From assembly GCA_046050405.1 (NCBI GenBank), contig JBJOPY010000010.1, positions 1 through 23,479 on the forward strand: DNA of 23,479 nucleotides, read 5' to 3'. Made by a program: the position numbers and the translations under genes. Below the pieces are notes generated by a model that saw only the letters and a program-made list of their open reading frames with translations, did not search any database and was not told where the DNA came from. Shown one piece after another: positions 8,297 to 15,997 of this stretch. This DNA is from JADKCL01 sp046050405 (GTDB taxonomy: Bacteria > Bacteroidota > Bacteroidia > J057 > JADKCL01). Position 1 is the first letter of the stretch, and each line of letters begins with the position of its first letter.

Positions 8297-8318
8297 AGCC
8301 CAAAATTAATTTTGGGCT
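8297..8318. promoter_or_regulatory. Perfect 22-base palindrome in the TPR/TonB_C gap
   Basis: Two 11-base half-sites, AGCCCAAAATT and its exact reverse complement, meet without a spacer. The palindrome lies 52 bases before the TonB_C start codon and 70 bases past the stop of the upstream TPR gene. As RNA it would be a 9-base-pair hairpin with a TTAA loop, but no good T tract follows on either strand. It could be an operator, a bidirectional terminator, or an mRNA-stabilising hairpin. Confidence 0.55.
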
Positions 8319-8387
8319 TCAGGAAGGGAAACTTGGCGATTGATATGCAAGTGAACTCCCTCAGGTATGATCGTAGCGTAAAAATGG

Positions 8388-10016
8388 TCATTTGGTACAC
8401 GGGTTCTTGACCATTTTGCCCAAGTATCCTGGAGCCTCCCTAGCCTGTTTGACTGGCACCATCGACTCCAAATCGAGTGTTTTTTTCAGGTAGGTGTAGG
8501 ATTCACAGAGCTTGTTTAGCTTGTAATAGGTGATGCCGGCCTTCTCGTGTGCCAATACATGCTTGGGCGTCCATTTGATCGCCTCCAAGAAGTCCGGTAT
8601 GGCCTTGTCAAACAGATCCTGCTCGAAGTAGCATAGCCCCCGGGTGTAATGGGCCGCTGAATAGGCATCCGAGGTTCCCTCGTCCATCTTCGTAGCCTGA
8701 TTGAATTTCTCGATCGCTTGATCGTATATTTTACGTTGGTAGTAGTATTCTCCCAGACTGACATGCGACATCACTATGTCGGGCTCGACCTCGATGGCCT
8801 TCTGGAGGTCTGCGAAAGCCTTGTCGTATTCCTTCAGCTCGAGATAGCCGTAACCGCGATTGTTATACAGGAGACCCACTTCAGGATTGTTCTTGATGCC
8901 TCTCGTATATGCATCGATGGCTCGGTAGGGCTGGCCGAGATTGTCATAGCAGAATCCGAGGTTGACCCAGCCATACTGTAGGTCGGGGCGAAGTGAGAAA
9001 GCCCTCTCGTAGGCCTGGGCACCTTCCGACCAGTTTTTCTGAAAGGTCTGCAACTGACCGATTTCATGCCAGGCTCGGTATTCGCTAGGGAGTATGGTCG
9101 TTGCATGTTTGTAGTCGCCTAGAGCGTGCTGGTAGTCCTTGAGCGCGTAGTAGGCGCTGCCCCTCGACATATAGATTTCGTAGATGTCCCTGCGATGCTT
9201 GTCCATGTATTCGCGGTCTTCTCTCATCTTCGCCTCATATAATTTCATGCCTCTTGTATGGTAATCGATGGCAATGTGGTAGTCATTGTTTCGGTAGAAG
9301 AGGTTGCCGATGTTTGACAAGGAAAGCGGATCATCTGGTTTGTAATCGATCTTGGACTTGATGAGTTCGATACCTTCTTGGCTTTTGCCCATTTTAATGA
9401 GTGCGTATGCTTTACGTTCAACCAGATATTCATTCTTGGGATCGAAAGTGAGCACTTTGTCACAGTCAAGGATCGCCTGTTCATATTCCTTGATGAGCAT
9501 ATAGGCATAGGAGCGATTGCTGTATCCCATGGAATTGTTGGGCTTGAGCCCGATGACCTTCGTGAAGGAGGCTACAGCATCGTGTGGCTTTTCGAGCATG
9601 ATCAGACACCAACCCATGGCGTTCCAGCCTTCAGAATTGTCGTCGCGGCTCCCCACCGCCTTCTTGGCATATTCCAGTCCTGCGGCATACTTCTCTTGGC
9701 GATAACAGCACCATGCAAGGCTGCTGTTCAGAAAGGAGGCATCTAACGTACCTTTTGCAGCCAGCCCTGTTAGGAAGTCTCGGCTTGCCTTCTCATATCT
9801 CTCCAAGCCATAATAAGCCCATCCACGGAAATAATACACCCAATTGTCTTGACGCTCAATTTCCAAGGCTTTCGTGAAGTACTCGACCTTTCGATTGTTG
9901 TCATTGGCCTCTACACCGCGATCATACCAAGTGGATTGTCCGAGCAAGACCCTTGCCGATGCAAGCGACCATAAGATTACGATCCCGAGTAACCGTCGAA
10001 GAAAATGATTTTGCAT
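8388..10016 (-). CDS. Secreted tetratricopeptide-repeat protein
   Basis: A 542-residue protein. The ATG at 10016 is chosen over a TTG at 10022; it gives a Sec signal peptide (MQNHFLRRLLGIVILWSLASARVLLGQS). The rest is about 14 tandem TPR units of 34 residues. Typical W/Y-x-x-x-G-x-x-x-Y/F-x-x-x-x-x-Y-x-x-A-I repeats run from WYDRGVEAND to the last unit HEKAGITYYKLNKLCES. TPR solenoids bind peptides or proteins; I infer a periplasmic scaffold and cannot name a partner. Between repeats 7 and 8 a charged linker (EAKMREDREYMDKHRRD) breaks the regular spacing. A good -7 element lies 26 bases upstream, so the gene is probably transcribed alone. Confidence 0.85.
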   Translation of the reverse strand: MQNHFLRRLLGIVILWSLASARVLLGQSTWYDRGVEANDNNRKVEYFTKALEIERQDNWVYYFRGWAYYGLERYEKASRDFLTGLAAKGTLDASFLNSSLAWCCYRQEKYAAGLEYAKKAVGSRDDNSEGWNAMGWCLIMLEKPHDAVASFTKVIGLKPNNSMGYSNRSYAYMLIKEYEQAILDCDKVLTFDPKNEYLVERKAYALIKMGKSQEGIELIKSKIDYKPDDPLSLSNIGNLFYRNNDYHIAIDYHTRGMKLYEAKMREDREYMDKHRRDIYEIYMSRGSAYYALKDYQHALGDYKHATTILPSEYRAWHEIGQLQTFQKNWSEGAQAYERAFSLRPDLQYGWVNLGFCYDNLGQPYRAIDAYTRGIKNNPEVGLLYNNRGYGYLELKEYDKAFADLQKAIEVEPDIVMSHVSLGEYYYQRKIYDQAIEKFNQATKMDEGTSDAYSAAHYTRGLCYFEQDLFDKAIPDFLEAIKWTPKHVLAHEKAGITYYKLNKLCESYTYLKKTLDLESMVPVKQAREAPGYLGKMVKNPCTK

Positions 10017-10041
10017 ACACAAGTCGAAAAGCTTCTCAAAG

Positions 10042-10049
10042 CAAAGTTA
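10042..10049 (-). promoter_or_regulatory. Bacteroidota -7 element for the TPR gene
   Basis: On the - strand the sequence is TAACTTTG, a full match to the phylum-specific -7 consensus TAnnTTTG, 26 bases before the ATG at 10016. No clear TTTG is found 19-21 bases further upstream, so the -33 half is poor. Confidence 0.5.
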
Positions 10050-10409
10050 AACCATCCTTTCAGTACCCCACTAGGCTTTCATCCGATCTAGCCATGGTAC
10101 ACGATGTACATCATCCTCCGAAGCTGGCTGACACCACCCGATACTACAGCGCTTGTTGCTGATCAAATGCTTACGATTGCAGGGGATGAATGGTTTTGGA
10201 AAGGTGGTTCCAATTTGGTGGGCTTACTTCACCAATCGTGGCCCTCTATGGTGCCCATGCTCGATCCACCCGCCATTGCATTTGCATTCTGAAGCCTGAT
10301 GGAGATGGCGACTTGACGGTCTTTCCCTATCGATGTGAGTCGATTGCAGTGCCGTTCTGGTGGCCAGAATCTGGGTCGGCAGAGGGCACTATGAAAAGAG
10401 GTACTGACG
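10050..10409. other. Intergenic stretch with nested hairpin
   Basis: No gene is supported. At 10348-10390 an outer AGTGCC/GGCACT pair encloses a perfect 6-base-pair hairpin (TTCTGG, loop TGG, CCAGAA at 10355-10369). It begins 20 bases beyond the stop codon of the BatE-like gene on the - strand, where a terminator would be expected, but no T tract follows. The rest shows nothing recognisable. Confidence 0.45.
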
Positions 10410-11162
10410 TTACAGCTCCCTAACCACCCAGTTGGGCACCCACCACTCCCGACCCCCAGCGGCAACTTGCAACCATATATCATGATGGTCTTCGATGTCA
10501 AGGGTCTCGCCGAGGCTGAAGGCAGCCAATCGATACGTGGCACTGAACCCGGGCTCAGCATAGAATGCGGTGTTTTCCATCAGCACCCCGCGACGAGGTA
10601 CCAGAAAGCTTCTGTGAAAAAGCACTGTTCCCACTGACAAAAAGACGGCCCAGGCACCCACAGCGACCATTTGCCTCCAGCCCTGCATTCCCTTGGTCGG
10701 CAGGAGGTAGTGCGCCCATAGTCCAGCAATCGATATACCGAAAGCGGTGAAAAACAACCAGCCCCATGACCTGAAAAAACTCAGATAACCATTCCAAGTA
10801 TCGCCGGTGAAGAAATGTGTACTCCCCTGCCGCTGCATCAGCTGCCGAATCTTCGGATCGGTGTCCCGATCTCCAAACTCCTGGGCGGCCTTCTTCAGGT
10901 AGTAGATGGCCTGAGGATATGCACGAAGGTTTTCGTGCATGTATGCCAATCGATAGAGCATCTTTTCGGAGAAGATTCCTTGTACGTACAGCTCCTCGTA
11001 AATCTTCATCGCCTGGGTAAACTTCCCTTCTTCAAAAGCTTTGTCCCCTGATAGTAAACCCTTTGAAGGCGAATCGACAAAGGCTTCGGCATAGGCAATA
11101 GATGTCCGCACTGCGAACGCGAGCATCATTACCAGAAAAATTGTGAGGACTTTTTGTTTCAT
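10410..11162 (-). CDS. BatE-like TPR / membrane / SH3 protein
   Basis: A 250-residue protein. The ATG at 11162 is preceded by AAGGAG nine bases upstream, a good ribosome binding site for this phylum. A signal peptide (MKQKVLTIFLVMMLAFAVRTSIAYA) is followed by TPR units at about 35-105 ('GDKAFEEGKFTQAMKIYEELYVQG'). Next come two transmembrane segments at about 125-150 and 163-183, then a bacterial SH3 domain at about 195-250 ('VLMENTAFYAEPG', 'LGETLDIEDHHDIWLQV', 'WWVPNWVVREL'). This order matches BatE of the Bacteroidota aerotolerance (bat) operon. No batA, batB, batC or batD is nearby, so it is an orphan relative, and a role in oxygen stress is not shown. Confidence 0.7.
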   Translation of the reverse strand: MKQKVLTIFLVMMLAFAVRTSIAYAEAFVDSPSKGLLSGDKAFEEGKFTQAMKIYEELYVQGIFSEKMLYRLAYMHENLRAYPQAIYYLKKAAQEFGDRDTDPKIRQLMQRQGSTHFFTGDTWNGYLSFFRSWGWLFFTAFGISIAGLWAHYLLPTKGMQGWRQMVAVGAWAVFLSVGTVLFHRSFLVPRRGVLMENTAFYAEPGFSATYRLAAFSLGETLDIEDHHDIWLQVAAGGREWWVPNWVVREL

Positions 11163-11184
11163 TGCGAGAAACTCCTTATCTTTG
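11153..11184 (+). promoter_or_regulatory. Bacteroidota-type promoter for the tRNA-Lys/tRNA-Leu unit
   Basis: A -33 TTTG at 11153-11156 and a -7 TATCTTTG at 11177-11184 are separated by exactly 20 bases, a full match to the Bacteroidota housekeeping sigma consensus. Transcription should start near 11190, about 28 bases before tRNA-Lys. The -33 box lies inside the first codons of the divergent BatE-like gene. Confidence 0.85.
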
Positions 11185-11218
11185 CATTCCCTTTTTAGGG
11201 GATGTTCATTGTAATGCT

Positions 11219-11294
11219 GATTCGGTAGCTCAGTCGGTAGAGCATTTGACTTTTAATCAAAGGGTCCTGGGTTCGAGCCCCAGCCGAATCACCA
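11219..11294 (+). tRNA. tRNA-Lys, anticodon TTT
   Basis: The cloverleaf can be drawn completely. The acceptor stem GATTCGG pairs with CCGAATC; T8 and A9 are present. The D arm is GCTC-AGTCGGTA-GAGC, and the anticodon stem TTTGA/TCAAA carries loop CTTTTAA with anticodon TTT. The T arm is CTGGG-TTCGAGC-CCCAG. The discriminator is A, and the 3' CCA is encoded in the DNA (11292-11294). Confidence 0.97.
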
Positions 11295-11300
11295 ATCTCC

Positions 11301-11384
11301 GCCCAGCTGGTGAAATTGGTAGACACGCCATCTTGAGGGGGTGGTGCCCGAAAGGGCTTGGGAGTTCGAGTCTCCCGCTGGGCA
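11301..11384 (+). tRNA. tRNA-Leu, anticodon GAG
   Basis: A class II tRNA. The acceptor stem GCCCAGC pairs with GCTGGGC, and the D loop contains AAATTGGTAGA. The anticodon stem CCATC/GGTGG (one T-G pair) carries loop TTGAGGG, giving anticodon GAG. The long variable arm GCCC-GAAA-GGGC is typical of leucine tRNA. The T arm is GGGAG-TTCGAGT-CTCCC and the discriminator is A. The 3' CCA is not encoded, unlike tRNA-Lys six bases upstream. Confidence 0.96.
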
Positions 11385-11385
11385 C

Positions 11386-11410
11386 AAGGGCTGAAAAGCC
11401 CTTTTTTATT
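11386..11410 (+). terminator. Strong intrinsic terminator of the tRNA unit
   Basis: A perfect 7-base-pair stem AAGGGCT/AGCCCTT with a GAAA tetraloop is followed by six T residues, two bases after the mature end of tRNA-Leu. This is a textbook rho-independent terminator. Confidence 0.92.
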
Positions 11411-11869
11411 TCCCTCCTATTGTATTTCCCTTTCATGGCTCAAATTTCAGCCTTTTCGGAGAATTCCGCAACCTCTTGGCTCCTGTAGTCAGCCGTCTTG
11501 CTGTTCGTATGCATGTATTGCCCTCCACGGCACTGATCCACGATACTCCCAAGCCAAGCTTTCCAATCATTCCCTGAATCACTCACACACCTGCGCTCGC
11601 TGCCTGGCTGGCGCTCAGCCCATAAATCCTCCGGACGGGAAGTGACATGGACGATGAAGAGACCGCCTGTATTTTCCCCTCTGCGGCTTTCGTCGTGAAT
11701 CCTGATTTCCTTCCTGTTCCAGAGATATTCTTCATTACCCCGGAAACGGTTCCGTCCACGGAGTATCCGCATTTCCCTCCGGATTGCCTCCCATACCTCA
11801 AGCAGCTCGTTGCTCCCTTTCATCCTTCAGCCCATTGTTTCACCAGATACCGTCCCCCATGCATCATCC
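11411..11869. other. Non-coding or decayed stretch between tRNA unit and DUF5989 gene
   Basis: About 460 bases without a supportable gene. Open frames exist on both strands (for example 11440-11823 on the - strand), but they overlap one another, are rich in Arg, Ser and Trp, and match no family I know. A small CGGAA/TTCCG hairpin lies near 11740. It could be eroded coding sequence. Confidence 0.4.
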
Positions 11870-12085
11870 CTAAAATAGCGTGTAAATGAAGGGAGCCATC
11901 GTGGAACTGCCACCCATCACCAGCAGAATCCCGATGAGAAGCAACACCAGCACAATCGGCGCGATCCACCATGCCTTACGCTCCCAAATGAACCGAAAAA
12001 GGTCTTTGAGAAAATCTATGCCCCAATATTTTTTTTGACCGTTTGACGAATTTGCTTTTTGAAAAAGGTCTTTGCGAAAATCCAT
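11870..12085 (-). CDS. DUF5989 small membrane protein with duplicated N terminus
   Basis: A 71-residue protein. Its last 49 residues, from IDFLKDLFRF through a hydrophobic segment (WWIAPIVLVLLLIGILLVM) to APFIYTLF, are a clear match to DUF5989, a roughly 50-residue single-pass family often found beside carbamoyltransferase and SxtJ-type genes. No such partner is in the window. The first 22 residues (MDFRKDLFQKANSSNGQKK and on) are an extra copy of the family's own start, produced by a 66-base offset duplication. The usual start Met is here an ATA codon (12017-12019), so translation must begin at the ATG of the extra copy, 12083-12085, or at a TTG two codons earlier. Function of the family is unknown. 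Confidence 0.8.
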   Translation of the reverse strand: MDFRKDLFQKANSSNGQKKYWGIDFLKDLFRFIWERKAWWIAPIVLVLLLIGILLVMGGSSTMAPFIYTLF

Positions 12086-12095
12086 GTCCAAATAT
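11995..12095 (-). repeat. Imperfect direct repeat covering the DUF5989 start region
   Basis: Two 35-base copies, 11995-12029 and 12061-12095, agree at 31 of 35 positions and are offset by 66 bases, exactly 22 codons. Each encodes x-D-F-x-K-D-L-F. The copies end just upstream of the start codon, so both the leader ATATT(G/T)GG and the first codons were copied. The 31 bases between them do not resemble the sequence after the second copy. Confidence 0.9.
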
Positions 12096-12343
12096 CGCCA
12101 ACATGGGCAAGATTAGAAAATTTTCCGTGGCGATTCCCATCCAGCGCAGGGCATCATCGTTTCCCCGAATGAAATCCCAAGCTTTCACTCAGACCACCTC
12201 ACTGATCTTCGAATGCCTTTACAGAAATGCATTGAACCCGTCAATGGAGCCTTCGGATAGAGGCCCGACACATCCAGCACGGGCAACGGGAGCTTCTGCT
12301 TGAGATGGCTCATACCGGGAGCGAACCAGGCTCAAAACCTCCC

Positions 12344-13039
12344 CTACCGCAATAATTGACGGAATTCCACTTCCGACCCGCCAAATATGTCTAAATCCAC
12401 GTCTCCGGAGATGCCACCAACCGAACCTGTATGGGAATATTGCCAGAAGCTCCAGCCCACCCACCCCTTCGACGGTGACGGCCATAGCAAAGTCAAATCC
12501 ACGACCCACAGCGGATACCTGGCGAGCTTTCCGCCGAGGTAGCTGTTCGCAAAGTGGGGAAGGGTATAGACAATGGGTTTCATGCCGGTGGCCGCTTCGA
12601 CGGTCTCGAGCCATTCGAGCGCCTCCCGCCTAATGGCGGCAGCCGAAACACCATCTGTGACCTCAAGGTCGAGCACTGGAGGAAGGTCGCCCAAGGCGAG
12701 ACGGACGTGCCTGAGAAAATGCAATGCCTGGGCTTTGCCATCCATTCTCGGACGCATGAAATGGTAGGCCCCCCTTACAATCTTGTGATCCGCCGCCTCA
12801 TCCCAATTCACCGCGAAGTAGGGATCGACATAGTTTGTTCCTTCGGTGGCCTTAATGAATGCGAATCGGATTCCTGATGCCTCGACACGTGACCATTGTA
12901 TCTCACCCTGGTGACGGCTGACATCAATGCCCCTGATCGTGTAACGGTGCCGCCAGAGCCACCAGCCTCCGAAACCAATCCCGGCCAGCACCGCCAGCGC
13001 AATCCACCAACGCAGGAATCTGCTACGACCCTTTGCCAC
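12344..13039 (-). CDS. Membrane-anchored GH25 lysozyme-family protein
   Basis: A 231-residue glycoside hydrolase family 25 protein (N-acetylmuramidase type). A basic start and one transmembrane segment (RFLRWWIALAVLAGIGFGGWWLW, residues about 7-29) anchor the enzyme. The catalytic barrel follows, with GIDVSRHQGEIQW near 37-49, 'FAFIKATEGTNYVDPYF' near 59-75, GAYHF, the acidic active-site strand PVLDLEVTD near 120, and 'WSFWQYSHTG' near 205. The conserved acidic residues expected for activity are present. The start is GTG, three bases after the stop of the upstream ABC-2 permease, so the gene is the last member of the efflux operon. I infer a periplasmic peptidoglycan-cleaving role. Confidence 0.9.
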   Translation of the reverse strand: MAKGRSRFLRWWIALAVLAGIGFGGWWLWRHRYTIRGIDVSRHQGEIQWSRVEASGIRFAFIKATEGTNYVDPYFAVNWDEAADHKIVRGAYHFMRPRMDGKAQALHFLRHVRLALGDLPPVLDLEVTDGVSAAAIRREALEWLETVEAATGMKPIVYTLPHFANSYLGGKLARYPLWVVDLTLLWPSPSKGWVGWSFWQYSHTGSVGGISGDVDLDIFGGSEVEFRQLLR

Positions 13040-13042
13040 AGC

Positions 13043-14161
13043 CTAGGATTTCTTACGGTACTTCCAGATTGCAAGCCCGTTGACAATGACGGCATAGATG
13101 GCCATGATCATGAAGTAATGCCGAATCTCTGCCCAACCGGCACCTTTGAGCAGTACCAAGCGGTTCACCTTGACGAAATAACTCACAGGGTTCAGGTCGG
13201 TGATGCGTTGTGCCCAGACAGGCATGCTCTCGATGGGTGTAAAGAGTCCACTCATGAGGATGAAGATCGCCATGAAAAACCATGCGAAAAACAAGGCTTG
13301 CTGTTGCGTATCCGTCAAGGTCGAAATGAACAACCCGAGTCCCATGACCACAAACAAGAATACAGTGGCAAACAAGAAAATCAGCGCAGGGTTGCCGATG
13401 ATGGGAATGTCAAATGCAAGGGTGCCGACCAGGAGCCCGATGGCCATTTCCAACAGTCCCAGAAACCAGAAAGGAAGCATCTTTCCGAGTACAAACTCGT
13501 ATTTGCGGAGCGGCGTGACATTGAGCTGCTCGATGGTGCCGATCTCTTTTTCACGCACGACGTTCATTGCGCTCAGGAAGAGCCCGATCATCATCACCAG
13601 CTGCACAAGGATTCCTGGAACCATGAAGGTCTTGTAGTTCAAGCTGGGATTGAACCAATTGCTGTATTCGATGTTGACCTGACCCTGGGAGCTGATGGTC
13701 GGAGCCATGCCAAAGTTGCGCCAATACCCTTGGTTGAAGTCGAGGATGATGGAGCTGGCATAGTTGAGCGATACACCTGCCTTCACCCCATTGATCGCAT
13801 TGAGCTTCAGGTGAATGGATGCCTTGCCATCGCGCTGGAGACGGCGCTCGAAACCAGGTGGCACCTCCAGTATCAGATCCGTGCGATCCCGCTCCATCCA
13901 GTCGTTTGCCTTGGCATTGTCCGGGCTGCTCCCGACGACCTTGAAGTAAGGAGATGCCTCAAACTTGCCTCGCAGAATCTGTGCCGCCTGGGAGCCGTCA
14001 TGGTCGACGAAGGTCGCATTCAGGTTCTTGATCTCGTATGTGGCGGCATTCGCGAGAACCAGCAGCTGAATCACAGGGGTCAAGACAATCATCGGCAGCA
14101 TCGCACGGTTGCGGATGATCTGCAAAACCTCCTTCTGAAACAAGAACCAGATGCGCATCAT
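13043..14161 (-). CDS. ABC-2 type transporter permease (second subunit)
   Basis: A 372-residue inner-membrane permease. TM1 at about 20-40 (MLPMIVLTPVIQLLVLANAATYEI) is followed by a periplasmic domain of about 130 residues ('NLNATFVDHDGSQAAQIL', 'DLILEVPPGFERRL'). Five more hydrophobic segments span about 175-365, with the cytoplasmic motif 'NVVREKEIGTIEQLNVTPLRKYEFVLGK', diagnostic for ABC-2 membrane subunits of the YbhS/YbhR and YhhJ type. It starts one base after the preceding permease gene and is a diverged paralogue of it. The two permeases probably form a heterodimer. Confidence 0.93.
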   Translation of the reverse strand: MMRIWFLFQKEVLQIIRNRAMLPMIVLTPVIQLLVLANAATYEIKNLNATFVDHDGSQAAQILRGKFEASPYFKVVGSSPDNAKANDWMERDRTDLILEVPPGFERRLQRDGKASIHLKLNAINGVKAGVSLNYASSIILDFNQGYWRNFGMAPTISSQGQVNIEYSNWFNPSLNYKTFMVPGILVQLVMMIGLFLSAMNVVREKEIGTIEQLNVTPLRKYEFVLGKMLPFWFLGLLEMAIGLLVGTLAFDIPIIGNPALIFLFATVFLFVVMGLGLFISTLTDTQQQALFFAWFFMAIFILMSGLFTPIESMPVWAQRITDLNPVSYFVKVNRLVLLKGAGWAEIRHYFMIMAIYAVIVNGLAIWKYRKKS

Positions 14162-14162
14162 G

Positions 14163-15269
14163 TCATTCGAGCCTCACACGGAAAAGTTTAATACTGACCA
14201 GAATGAATGCCGCTGTCATCCCCAGCAAGACCAAGGATTCTAACCATATCGAGCGGAAGCCGCAGCCTTTCAGCATGATGTCCTTGACTATGATGATGAA
14301 CCATTTGGCTGGGATGATATTGCTCAGAAGTTGCAAGGCAAGGGGCATGTTCTCGATCGGGAAGATGTATCCTGACAGAAGGATCGTGGGAAGCATCAGC
14401 ACGGATAGCGAGAAGAGCATGGCCGTTTGCTGACTCTTGGCGATGGTCGAGATCATTATGCCCATGGACAAGGATGTCACGATGAAGAGCAAGCACTCGG
14501 CCATGAGCAATAGCAAACTGCCATTCATCGGGATCCCGAAGACGAGATAGCTGAGCAGGACGATGATGCCAGCATTGATCAAGCCGAGCCCAAGGTAAGG
14601 GATGACCTTGCCTAGAATGATCATGGTAGGGTTCAGCGGGGATACGAGCAGTACCTCCATCGTACCGAGCTCCTTCTCTCTCGTGACAGCGATCGAGGTC
14701 ATAAGGGTGGAAACCATCATGAGGATCATCGTCATGACACCCGGCACGAACAGGAAGACTCCCTTGAGTTGCGGATTGTAAGCCATCTGAAATTCAGTTT
14801 TGATGGTCAGCGGAAGTTCGCGTATGCCCAACTTCTCCGACTGCCAGCCGCGTATGATGGCAGTGGCATAGGAGATCAGGACATTGGCGGTATTGGGGTC
14901 TGTCGCATCTGCTATCAGCTGGATGTCGGCACCACTTCCGCGCCTAAACCCCTCGGCAAACCCAGGGCCATACACGACGGCCAGCTTCACCTCGCCTTCA
15001 CGGAACAATTGACCTATTTCATCGGCGCGCCTCAATTCCTGATCCAGCAAGAAATAGCCCGAAGAGAGCAGTTTCTGTGTGATTTGTTGCGAGTACTCGT
15101 CTTTGCTTTGATCAAAAACGACGATCTTGGCATCCTTGATCTCGTTGGTGATGGCAAATCCAAAGAGGATGACCTGAACGATCGGCATTCCAAACAGGAT
15201 GGTCAGCGTACGGCGATCACGGAAAATGTGATAGAGTTCTTTTCTGACAAATGAGAAGAAGACGATCAT
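14163..15269 (-). CDS. ABC-2 type transporter permease (first subunit)
   Basis: A 368-residue permease. TM1 covers about residues 22-42 (RTLTILFGMPIVQVILFGFAIT). A large periplasmic domain includes 'IVVFDQSKDEYSQQITQKLLSSG' and 'VKLAVVYGPGFAEGFRRGSG'. A membrane domain from about residue 170 holds the family motif 'TSIAVTREKELGTMEVLLVSPLNPTMIILGK'. Its ATG overlaps the end of the ATPase gene by four bases, so the genes are translationally coupled. Substrate cannot be deduced; relatives export drugs, bile salts or lipids. Confidence 0.93.
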   Translation of the reverse strand: MIVFFSFVRKELYHIFRDRRTLTILFGMPIVQVILFGFAITNEIKDAKIVVFDQSKDEYSQQITQKLLSSGYFLLDQELRRADEIGQLFREGEVKLAVVYGPGFAEGFRRGSGADIQLIADATDPNTANVLISYATAIIRGWQSEKLGIRELPLTIKTEFQMAYNPQLKGVFLFVPGVMTMILMMVSTLMTSIAVTREKELGTMEVLLVSPLNPTMIILGKVIPYLGLGLINAGIIVLLSYLVFGIPMNGSLLLLMAECLLFIVTSLSMGIMISTIAKSQQTAMLFSLSVLMLPTILLSGYIFPIENMPLALQLLSNIIPAKWFIIIVKDIMLKGCGFRSIWLESLVLLGMTAAFILVSIKLFRVRLE

Positions 15270-15997
15270 CTGCCGCGTACCAATTTTAGGAAAACCTCGT
15301 CCATGTGATCCACCTTGTACTGCCGCTTCAGTGCCACAGGCGTATCAATCGCCTCGATCCTTCCATCGACCATGATGCTGATGCGCTCACAGTACTCGGC
15401 CTCGTCCATGTAGTGCGTGGTGACGAATACGGTGACGCCGCGCTCGGCGGCTTCATAGATCAGATCCCAGAACTGCCTTCGTGTCAGCGGATCCACCCCG
15501 CCGGTCGGTTCATCCAGGAAAACGATGGCCGGGTCATGGATCAAAGCCACACTGAAAGCAAGTTTCTGCTTCCATCCGAGCGGCAAATCGGCGACCCGGT
15601 CACGTCTCATCTCCAGCAACCCGAGTCGCTCTATGAGCTCCTCGCTCTTGCGCTTGCGCTCCCCATGGCTCAGCCCATATATTCCGCCATAGAACCGGAC
15701 GTTTTCCTTGACAGTGAGATCCTCGTAGAGCGAGAATCTCTGGCTCATATAGCCGATATTACGCTTGATCTGTTCGCTCTGTGTCAAGATGTCGAAACCA
15801 GCCACCGTCGCCTTTCCACCTGTGGGATGGAGCAGCCCGGTCAGCATTTTCATGGCAGTCGTCTTTCCTGCACCATTTGCACCCAGAAACCCGAAGATTT
15901 CACCCCGATACACCTCGAAGCTGATCTTGTCCACCGCCTTGAAATCGCCATAGTGCTTGCTGAGTTCGTGGGTGATGATGACCGGTTCCCTATTCAT
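15266..15997 (-). CDS. ABC transporter ATPase subunit 2 (degenerate signature motif)
   Basis: A 243-residue ATPase. The frame runs up to 16123, but the ATG at 15997 is chosen because homology begins at NREPVIITHELSKHYG; the upstream part is a shadow of the other ATPase gene. Walker A is GANGAGKT (39-46), the Q-loop has Gln86 (YMSQRFSLY), Walker B is IVFLDEP with Glu163, and the H-switch is His195 (VTTHYMDEAE). The signature position reads LPLGW (138-142) in place of LSGGQ/M. With the upstream ATPase it probably forms a heterodimer comparable to the two halves of the fused YbhF type. Its start overlaps the upstream gene by eight bases. Confidence 0.93.
   Translation of the reverse strand: MNREPVIITHELSKHYGDFKAVDKISFEVYRGEIFGFLGANGAGKTTAMKMLTGLLHPTGGKATVAGFDILTQSEQIKRNIGYMSQRFSLYEDLTVKENVRFYGGIYGLSHGERKRKSEELIERLGLLEMRRDRVADLPLGWKQKLAFSVALIHDPAIVFLDEPTGGVDPLTRRQFWDLIYEAAERGVTVFVTTHYMDEAEYCERISIMVDGRIEAIDTPVALKRQYKVDHMDEVFLKLVRGR

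Noticed and set aside
11440..11823. 127-codon - strand open frame after the tRNA unit
   Set aside because: Unusual Arg/Glu/Trp-rich composition, overlapping open frames on the other strand, no start signal and no recognisable domain.
11976..12188. 70-codon - strand open frame overlapping the DUF5989 start
   Set aside because: Different frame from DUF5989; the repeated FSQRPFS in it only reflects the DNA duplication.
12896..14191. 431-codon open frame on the + strand opposite the second ABC-2 permease
   Set aside because: It is antisense to a clear permease gene; the product is rich in His, Asp, Gln and Glu with no domain, a typical shadow of a membrane-protein gene.
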